DNA from: Actinomycetota bacterium
GTDB taxonomy: Bacteria; Actinomycetota; Thermoleophilia; Solirubrobacterales; Thermoleophilaceae
Assembly (NCBI GenBank): GCA_019246335.1
Contig: JAFAQQ010000109.1
Span: 1-37,462 of the forward strand
DNA: 37,462 bases
Direction of reading: 5' to 3'
Below the pieces are notes generated by a model. That model had not been told where the DNA came from, did not search any database, and saw nothing but the letters and a program-made list of their open reading frames with translations. Position 1 is the stretch's first letter. The number at the start of each line of letters is the position of its first letter. Made by a program: the position numbers and the translations under genes. This document shows, piece by piece, positions 31,781-37,462 of the stretch.

Positions 31781-33967
31781 CTACTCGGGGTCGACGTCGA
31801 CCGAGAACGACGCGCCGCGCAGCGTCTGGTCACCTGCTGCGGACTCAACCGCGCGCCGCACCGCCGCGACGGCGCGCACCCGGGCGGACTCGTCGGCCGG
31901 GGCCTTCAGCAGCACCTGCGCGCGCTCCCGCCCCGCGCGCCGGAACAGCGGCGCCGGGCCGAGGACGGCGGCGACCGAGGGATCGATGGCCTCGTGGATG
32001 CGCGTCGCGGCCGCCCGCTCGGGCCCTGGCTCGCGCGAGGAGCACACGACGCGGATGAGGTGAGCGAAGGGTGGATAGCCGAGCGCCCGCCGCCGCTCCA
32101 GCTCGCCGGTCACGAAGCCGCCGGCGTCGTGGGCCGCGGCGTACCGGAGCGCCCGCACCGACGGATCGAGGCACTGGACGATCACTCGGCCGCCCCGTGG
32201 TCCCCGGCCGCTGCGACCTGCGAGCTGCGATACGAGCGCGAAGGTTCGCTCCTCCGCGCGGAAGTCGGGAAAGCGCAGCGTGGCATCCGCGTCGAGGACG
32301 ACGGCCAGAGTGACCTCGGGGAAGTCGTGACCCTTGGCGACCATCTGCGTGCCGACGAGCACGCCCGCCTCGAGCGAGTCGAAGCGGCGGAGCAGGGCGG
32401 GCACGGCGCCGCGGTCGCCCGCTGAATCGGCATCGAGGCGCAGGACGGGCAGCGGCGAGAGCTGGCGGGCGAGCTCGTGCTCCAGGCGCTCCGTCCCGAT
32501 CCCGTGGCGGGCGAGCGACACCGAGCCGCAGTCCGGGCAGGCGGCCGGCACCGCCTCCGAATGCCCGCAGTGATGGCACGCCACCCGCCCGGTCGTGCGG
32601 TGCAGGACGAGCGTGACGTCGCAATCCCGGCACTGCCACACGCGCCCGCACGAGCGGCACGAGAGGAAGTTGGACCACCCGCGCCGGTTGAGCAGGACGA
32701 TGGCCTTCTCCCGGCGCTCGCGAACCGCGGCGAGGGCGTCGAGCGTGCGCTCGTGCAGCACGCCCTCCGCCTCGAGCGACCCCACCAGCTCGACCGGCGG
32801 GAGGGGCCGTCCGTCGACGCGCTCGGGGAGCACGAGCCGCTCGAGGCGCAGCATGCTCTCGGGGCGCGGCGTGGCGCTGCCGGCGATGAGGACCGCGCCG
32901 GACTGCTCGGCTCGCCGCTCTGCCACCCGGCGGGCGTCGTAGCGCGGATCTCCCTCCTGCTTGTAGGAGGAGTCGTGCTCCTCGTCGATCACGATCAGGC
33001 CGAGGTCGCCAACCGGCGCGAAGACCGCCGAGCGCGGACCGACGCACACCCTCGCCTCCCCCCGCCGCAGCCGCAGCCACTCGTCGTGGCGCTCGCCCTG
33101 GCCGAGCCGCGAATGGAGGATCGCCACCGTGTCGCCGAAGCGCTCCTCGAAGCGGGCCGCGGTCTGAGGCGTGAGCGCGATCTCGGGCACGAGCACGATC
33201 GCGGACCGCCCGCGCTGGAGCGCCGAGGCCACGGCGCGGAGGTAGACCTCGGTCTTGCCGCTTCCGGTGACCCCGTGGAGCAGCAGCCCCGCGCCTCGGC
33301 AGCCGGGCGACTCCAGCCGCCGTTCGATCTCCCCGAGCGCCGCCCGCTGGAAGGGCGTGAGCTCGAGCCCCTGCGGCGCGAGCGCCCCGACGCCGACCAC
33401 CCCTGGCCGCCGCCGCTGCTCCACCCTGTCAAGCTCGATCAGCCCGCGCGCCTCGAGCGCCCGGAGGGTCGAGTGGTCGCACTCCGCCGCCCGCACGAGC
33501 AGCGCCGCCGGCCGGGGGCCCTCGACCAGGTGCTCGAGGGCCGCGCGCTGCCGCGGCCCGAGCCGGTCGTCTCCGGAGAGCGCGGTGCGGCCCGCGGCCG
33601 TCATCTCGGCGGTGAGCGCGAGCCTGACCCCGACGCGCGGAAGCCCGCCGGTCCCCGTGCCTGGAGGGAGCACCAGCGCGAGTCCGCGCGCGGGGGTCGA
33701 GCAGTACTCGTCCCCGACCCAGAGCCCGAGGCGGACGAGCTCCGGCGGCACCCCGCTCTCGAGGGCCGCGAGCGGCTCGACCAGCCGCTCCGGCGGCAGA
33801 TCGCTCTCCTCCGCAAGTCCGACCACCACCCCCAGCAGACGGCGCCGGCCGAACGGGACGACGAGCATCGAGCCCACGTCCACCTGCGCCATGTCGCCCG
33901 GCAGGCGGTAGTCGAACGGGCCTCGCAGGGCGCGCGCCGGGGTCAGCGGCTCGACCTTGGCGATCAC
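31781..33967 (-). CDS. priA: Primosomal protein N' (PriA helicase)
   Basis: The 728-residue protein restarts collapsed replication forks. An N-terminal DNA-binding domain (AKVEPLTPARALRGPFDYRL) precedes the helicase core with Walker A GVTGSGKTEVYL and the DEEH box IDEEHDSSYKQE. The zinc region has cysteines in CRSCGRVWQCRDCD, CHHCGH and CPDCG. The C-terminal half follows with GTQMVAKGHDFPEV and QLAGRSGRG. Unlike many actinobacterial PriA proteins, which lack helicase motifs, this one keeps them. GTG start at 33967. Divergent from the PH-domain gene with a 50-bp spacer. Confidence 0.95.
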   Translation of the reverse strand: MIAKVEPLTPARALRGPFDYRLPGDMAQVDVGSMLVVPFGRRRLLGVVVGLAEESDLPPERLVEPLAALESGVPPELVRLGLWVGDEYCSTPARGLALVLPPGTGTGGLPRVGVRLALTAEMTAAGRTALSGDDRLGPRQRAALEHLVEGPRPAALLVRAAECDHSTLRALEARGLIELDRVEQRRRPGVVGVGALAPQGLELTPFQRAALGEIERRLESPGCRGAGLLLHGVTGSGKTEVYLRAVASALQRGRSAIVLVPEIALTPQTAARFEERFGDTVAILHSRLGQGERHDEWLRLRRGEARVCVGPRSAVFAPVGDLGLIVIDEEHDSSYKQEGDPRYDARRVAERRAEQSGAVLIAGSATPRPESMLRLERLVLPERVDGRPLPPVELVGSLEAEGVLHERTLDALAAVRERREKAIVLLNRRGWSNFLSCRSCGRVWQCRDCDVTLVLHRTTGRVACHHCGHSEAVPAACPDCGSVSLARHGIGTERLEHELARQLSPLPVLRLDADSAGDRGAVPALLRRFDSLEAGVLVGTQMVAKGHDFPEVTLAVVLDADATLRFPDFRAEERTFALVSQLAGRSGRGPRGGRVIVQCLDPSVRALRYAAAHDAGGFVTGELERRRALGYPPFAHLIRVVCSSREPGPERAAATRIHEAIDPSVAAVLGPAPLFRRAGRERAQVLLKAPADESARVRAVAAVRRAVESAAGDQTLRGASFSVDVDPE

Positions 33968-34017
33968 GTCTTCGACGGTAGGCGCAGGGCCGGACGACCC
34001 GCGGGTACGCTTCGACG

Positions 34018-34509
34018 GTGGAGCTCAGCCCCGGCGAGTCCGTGATCTTCTCGGGCCGGCCCTCCTGGCGCTCGATCCTCGGCTTCTACTTCTTCGGCCT
34101 CGTGATCGCCGCGGCCATCGGCGTCGGTGTGGGGTTTGCCGCCGACCTCGGCGTCGGCGTCGCGGCCGGCGTCGCCGTCTTCCTCGTCGTCGTCGCAGCC
34201 GGGTGGCTGAAGCGCGCGTTCACCAAGTACACGATCACGACGCGCCGCCTTCGGGTCCGGCGCGGCGTGCTCAGCCGCCAGGTCCAGGAGACGCGGCTCG
34301 ACCGGCTTCAGGACCACAGCATCAGGCAGAGCCTGATGGAGCGGATCCTGCGCGTCGGCACGGTCGACTTCGACACGGCGGCCGACGAGCAGGGCGACCT
34401 GTTCAGGTTCGAGGGCGTCGACCACCCCGAGGCGATCATCCTCTCGATCGACCGCGCGATCCAGCAGACCGGCGCCGGCGTGCCGCCCGCCCCCGCCGAC
34501 CCCCGATAG
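34018..34509 (+). CDS. Membrane protein with bacterial PH domain (DUF304/bPH2)
   Basis: The 163-residue protein (GTG start) has an N-terminal stretch ELSPGESVIFSGRPSW, then two membrane helices (ILGFYFFGLVIAAAIGVGVGF; VGVAAGVAVFLVVVAAGWL). A soluble PH-like domain follows (YTITTRRLRVRRGVLSRQVQETRLDRLQDHSIRQS). The TxxRLxxRRGxL and LxxIQD-type motifs identify the bPH2/YdbS-like family. Function unknown, possibly membrane sensing. The C-terminus is Pro/Ala rich. Its stop is 9 nt from the convergent DUF488 stop. Confidence 0.88.
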   Translation: MELSPGESVIFSGRPSWRSILGFYFFGLVIAAAIGVGVGFAADLGVGVAAGVAVFLVVVAAGWLKRAFTKYTITTRRLRVRRGVLSRQVQETRLDRLQDHSIRQSLMERILRVGTVDFDTAADEQGDLFRFEGVDHPEAIILSIDRAIQQTGAGVPPAPADPR

Positions 34510-34518
34510 CGCCGCGGG

Positions 34519-35052
34519 CTACGCCGGGCGCAGGTGCTCGACGGCTGCGCCGTGGTCGGACGCCATGCGCTCCGCGATCAGCGCGCGGTGGCACGCCTCC
34601 GGCGCTGCCTCGACGCAGAACAGGGCCGTGGCCGAATCGCGCGGCATCGACTCGACGATCGCTCCGAGATCCACCCGGTCGAGGACCTGCGCGAGGTAGC
34701 CGTCGCGGTACGCCGCGGCGATCCGCCGGCGCGAGCGAGGCCCGACGCCGCCGCGCTTGTCCTCGTCGAACTGGGCCTTGCGAAGCTCCGCGCTCGGTGC
34801 GAGCTCGAGGTGGTGGCGGTACTCGATCCCCGCCTCGTCGAGCGCGGCCTGAAGTCGCTTGGCGTTCGCCCAGGCGTACTCCGCCCCGCGCACCCCGCGC
34901 CGCCGCCGGACGTCCATCAGCAGCCCGACGTCAGCCCGGCGCAGCGCTTCCAGGAACCCGTCGCGGGTCAGCCCGTACACCCCGATCGTCACGACCCGGC
35001 GCGAAGCGCGCCGGCCGGACGCGGGGGCAGGGCGATCGCTCATCTCAGCCAC
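34519..35052 (-). CDS. DUF488 family protein
   Basis: The 177-residue protein has the DUF488 features: VTIGVYGLTRDGFLEALRRADV at the N-terminus, LLMDVRRRRGVRGAEYAWAN and the C-terminal CVEAAPEACHRALIAERM, which matches the family's CxExxPxxCHR motif. DUF488 proteins are widespread and uncharacterised; the conserved Cys/His may bind a metal or act catalytically. It follows metK by 35 nt on the same strand. A start at the second Met (35043) is also possible. Confidence 0.88.
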   Translation of the reverse strand: MAEMSDRPAPASGRRASRRVVTIGVYGLTRDGFLEALRRADVGLLMDVRRRRGVRGAEYAWANAKRLQAALDEAGIEYRHHLELAPSAELRKAQFDEDKRGGVGPRSRRRIAAAYRDGYLAQVLDRVDLGAIVESMPRDSATALFCVEAAPEACHRALIAERMASDHGAAVEHLRPA

Positions 35053-35087
35053 CTAGGGCACCCGCGACCACCCGGGCGCCGGCGCGC

Positions 35088-36326
35088 TCAGGCGGTGGCG
35101 GTCTCCCTGGCACCGAGGCCCGCGGCCTCGCGCAGGGCGTCGGCCTTGTCGGTCTTCTCCCAGGTGAAGTCGTGGTCGTCACGACCGAAGTGCCCGTAGG
35201 CCGCCGTCTTCTGGTAGATGGGCCGGTGAAGTCGCAGGTACCGGCGGAAGGCGCCGGGGCGCAGGTCGAAGTGCTCGCCGATCAGCCGGGCGATCGTGTC
35301 GCGGTCGACGCGCTCGGTCCCGTACGTCTCGACCATCAGCGAAACGGGATGCGCGACGCCGATCGCGTAGGCCACCTGGATCTCGCAGCGGTCGGCAAGC
35401 CCGGCCGCGACCACGTTCTTCGCCACGTAGCGCGCGGCATAGGCCGCCGAGCGGTCGACCTTCGAGGGGTCCTTGCCGGAGAACGCGCCGCCGCCGTGCC
35501 GGGCGGCGCCGCCGTAGGTGTCGACGATGATCTTGCGGCCGGTCAGCCCGCAGTCGCCCATCGGGCCGCCGATCTCGAACTTGCCCGTCGGGTTGACCAG
35601 GAAGTTGTCCAGGAGCTTCCTCTCCTCATAAAGCTCGGCGGGGAGGATCGGATGCACGACGTGCTCCCACAGGTCGGGCTTGATGAGCGTCTCGGAGTCG
35701 ACGCCGGGCTTGTGCTGGGTCGAGATCAGGATCTTCTCGATCTCGATCGGACGCCCGGACTCGTAGCGCACGGTCACCTGGGTCTTGCCGTCCGGACGGA
35801 GGTAGGGCATGATCTCGGCGCGGCGCGCCTCCGCCAGCCGGTGGGCGAGCCGGTGAGCCAGCGAGATCGGCATCGGCATGAGCTCCCGGGTCTCGCGCGT
35901 GGCGTAGCCGAACATCATGCCCTGGTCGCCCGCGCCGGCCAGGTCGAGCTCGTCCTCGTCGGAGGGGTCGTGGCGCGACTCGTAGGCCTGGTCCACGCCC
36001 TGCGCGATGTCCGGCGACTGCTCGTCGATCGCGGTGATCACCGCGCACGTGTTGCAGTCGAATCCGCAGGCGGCGTCGTCGTAGCCGATTCGGCGCACCG
36101 TCTCGCGCACGATCTTCGGCACGTCGACGTAGGTCGTGGTGGAGATCTCCCCGGACACCAGCACGAGGCCGGTGTTGACCAGGGTCTCACAGGCCACGCG
36201 GCCGTTCGGGTCGTCGGTCATCACGGCGTCGAGCACACCGTCCGAGATCTGGTCGGCCATCTTGTCCGGATGGCCCTCGGTCACCGACTCGGAGGTGAAG
36301 AGGAAGTCGCCGCCCGCTGCGTTCAT
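35088..36326 (-). CDS. metK: S-adenosylmethionine synthetase
   Basis: The 412-residue enzyme makes SAM from methionine and ATP. Motifs are [20 protein letters not shown] at the N-terminus, the flexible-loop neighbourhood [12 protein letters not shown], the P-loop-like [16 protein letters not shown], and [11 protein letters not shown] near the end. ATG 36326 directly precedes the conserved N-terminus; the ORF-track extension to 36890 is a shadow. Only 23 nt separate it from the der stop, leaving no room for a SAM riboswitch, so it is likely read from the der transcript. It supplies TrmD, RsmB, RsmD and the glycan methyltransferase. Confidence 0.97.
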   Translation of the reverse strand: MNAAGGDFLFTSESVTEGHPDKMADQISDGVLDAVMTDDPNGRVACETLVNTGLVLVSGEISTTTYVDVPKIVRETVRRIGYDDAACGFDCNTCAVITAIDEQSPDIAQGVDQAYESRHDPSDEDELDLAGAGDQGMMFGYATRETRELMPMPISLAHRLAHRLAEARRAEIMPYLRPDGKTQVTVRYESGRPIEIEKILISTQHKPGVDSETLIKPDLWEHVVHPILPAELYEERKLLDNFLVNPTGKFEIGGPMGDCGLTGRKIIVDTYGGAARHGGGAFSGKDPSKVDRSAAYAARYVAKNVVAAGLADRCEIQVAYAIGVAHPVSLMVETYGTERVDRDTIARLIGEHFDLRPGAFRRYLRLHRPIYQKTAAYGHFGRDDHDFTWEKTDKADALREAAGLGARETATA

Positions 36327-36349
36327 CGCGCCGAGAGTAGCGGCCGCCG

Positions 36350-37462
36350 CTAGCGCGCCGCCCCGGTCGCGGCGCGGCGCCGGGCGGCCTGACGCCCGCG
36401 ATACTCGATCAGGAGCGGGACACCCTGCAGGCCGTAGCGCTCCCGCAGCCGGTTCTCCAGGAAGAAGCCGTAGTCGCGCGTGAGCCGGGACCGGTCCGAG
36501 ACCTGGACCGCGAAGCGCGGCGGGCGGGTGGCGAACTGGGTCATGTAGAGGAGCTTCAGGCGCCGCCCCCGGAGCGCCGGCGGCTGGCGGGCGGACTGGA
36601 GGTCCGACAGGAACCGGTTGAGCTCGGGCGTCGGGATTCGCAACGACGCCCGCTCCCCCAGCTCGAGCGCCCGGGCCAGCAGCCTGCGCACCCCGCGGCC
36701 GGTCGTGGCGGACGTGGTCAGGACCTCGGGCCGCAGCCGCAGCCGCGCCGCGACGCGCTCCTTCACGTCCTCGAGGTCGGCTCGGGCGATGTCCCACTTG
36801 TTCATCGCGATCACGGTCGCGCAGCCCTTGACCATCGCCAGCTCGGCCGCGCGGAGGTCCTCGCTCGTCAGCCCCTCGAAGGCGTCGCACACGACGATCG
36901 CGACGTCCGCCCGCTCGGCGGCTCGCTCCGAGCGGAGCTGGGCGTACCAGTCCACTGTCCCGGCGACCTTGCCGCGGCGTCGAAGCCCGGCCGTGTCCAC
37001 GAGCACCACCGGACGGCCCTCGACCTCGAGGCGCGTGTCGATCGCGTCGCGCGTGGTGCCCGCCCGCTCGGAGACGATCACGCGCTCCTCCCCGAGAAAG
37101 GCGTTGACGAGCGAAGACTTCCCCACGTTCGGCCGTCCGATCACGGCCAGGCGCGGCGCGCCGGCCTCGGGTGGCTCCTCGGCCTCCGGCTGCGCGCCGC
37201 TGCCGTCCGGCGCCACGCCGCGGTCGGACTCGAGCGCCTCCACCACCCGGTCCAGAAGGTCGCCGGTCCCCAGCCCGTGCGCGGCAGAGACGGCCACCGG
37301 CTCGCCGAGCCCGAGCCGGTGGAGCTCGGCGGCGTCGGCGATCCGCGCGGGGGAGTCGACCTTGTTCGCCGCCACCACGACCGGCACCGGGGCGCGCCGA
37401 AGCTCGGCCGCGAGCTCCTCGTCTCCCGGCCGCGCTCCGGCGGGCGCGTCGACGCAGAGCAC
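36350..37462 (-). CDS. der: GTPase Der (EngA), 3' portion
   Basis: The frame is open to the right edge, so the N-terminus is missing; 370 residues are present. They include the end of the first GTPase domain (AANKVD and VSAAHG), an acidic linker, the complete second domain ([50 protein letters not shown]) and the C-terminal KH-like domain ([45 protein letters not shown]). Der is an essential 50S assembly GTPase. The Met/Val at 37462 is an internal residue, not the start. Confidence 0.95.
   Translation of the reverse strand: MLCVDAPAGARPGDEELAAELRRAPVPVVVAANKVDSPARIADAAELHRLGLGEPVAVSAAHGLGTGDLLDRVVEALESDRGVAPDGSGAQPEAEEPPEAGAPRLAVIGRPNVGKSSLVNAFLGEERVIVSERAGTTRDAIDTRLEVEGRPVVLVDTAGLRRRGKVAGTVDWYAQLRSERAAERADVAIVVCDAFEGLTSEDLRAAELAMVKGCATVIAMNKWDIARADLEDVKERVAARLRLRPEVLTTSATTGRGVRRLLARALELGERASLRIPTPELNRFLSDLQSARQPPALRGRRLKLLYMTQFATRPPRFAVQVSDRSRLTRDYGFFLENRLRERYGLQGVPLLIEYRGRQAARRRAATGAAR

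Noticed and set aside
36327-36349. SAM riboswitch upstream of metK
   Set aside because: The spacer to der is only 23 nt, too short for one.

Overview
The window is a GC-rich (roughly 70%) bacterial chromosomal segment made almost entirely of conserved housekeeping genes. Gene content and order point to a deep-branching actinobacterium, probably class Thermoleophilia (Solirubrobacterales or Gaiellales type). The linkages used are trmD-khpA-rpsP-ffh, smc-rnc-acpP-plsX-rpmF-DUF177, a SepIVA-like gene next to coaD-rsmD-recG-DAK, fmt-rsmB, ribD-ribE-ribBA-ribH, and def/priA/metK/der. The taxonomic call is inference. No insertion sequence, phage gene, tRNA, rRNA or CRISPR array was seen.

Layout. 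(1) 1-1961, minus: start of trmD, khpA, rpsP, ffh (translation and SRP). (2) 1999-6890: a secreted three-repeat protein, a stomatin-like SPFH protein, an opposite-strand GAF-PAS-GAF-PP2C-kinase signalling protein, and NfeD. The sensor gene separates nfeD from its usual stomatin partner. (3) 6909-14833, minus: ftsY, a 165-bp spacer holding a striking interrupted inverted repeat, an epoxide-hydrolase-type enzyme, smc, rnc, acpP, plsX, rpmF, DUF177. (4) 14879-21220, minus: two tandem small membrane proteins, a DivIVA/SepIVA-like coiled coil, coaD, rsmD (apparently CTG-started), recG, DAK/FakA. (5) 21287-23792, plus: fmt, rsmB, a double zinc ribbon. (6) 23806-26833, minus: glycosyltransferase, methyltransferase and flippase, translationally coupled, which look like a surface-glycan unit. 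(7) 27010-30808, plus: riboflavin operon ribD-ribE-ribBA-ribH, then rpmB. (8) 31062-37462: def, priA, a PH-domain membrane protein, DUF488, metK and the 3' part of der.

How the genes work together. Ffh and FtsY form the protein-targeting pair. AcpP and PlsX feed phospholipid synthesis. RpsP, RpmF, RpmB, RsmB, RsmD, Fmt and Def serve ribosome building and protein initiation and maturation. The four rib genes cover most of riboflavin synthesis, but the RibB half of RibBA looks catalytically degenerate, so 3,4-dihydroxy-2-butanone 4-phosphate may have to come from elsewhere.

The most unusual items are the interrupted inverted repeat at 7935-8049, the degenerate RibB domain, an RNase III lacking two of four usual acidic metal ligands, a 20-bp palindrome before ribD in place of an FMN riboswitch, and tandem duplications covering the stop codons of ribH and def. 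I see no clear new multi-gene defence or mobile system here.
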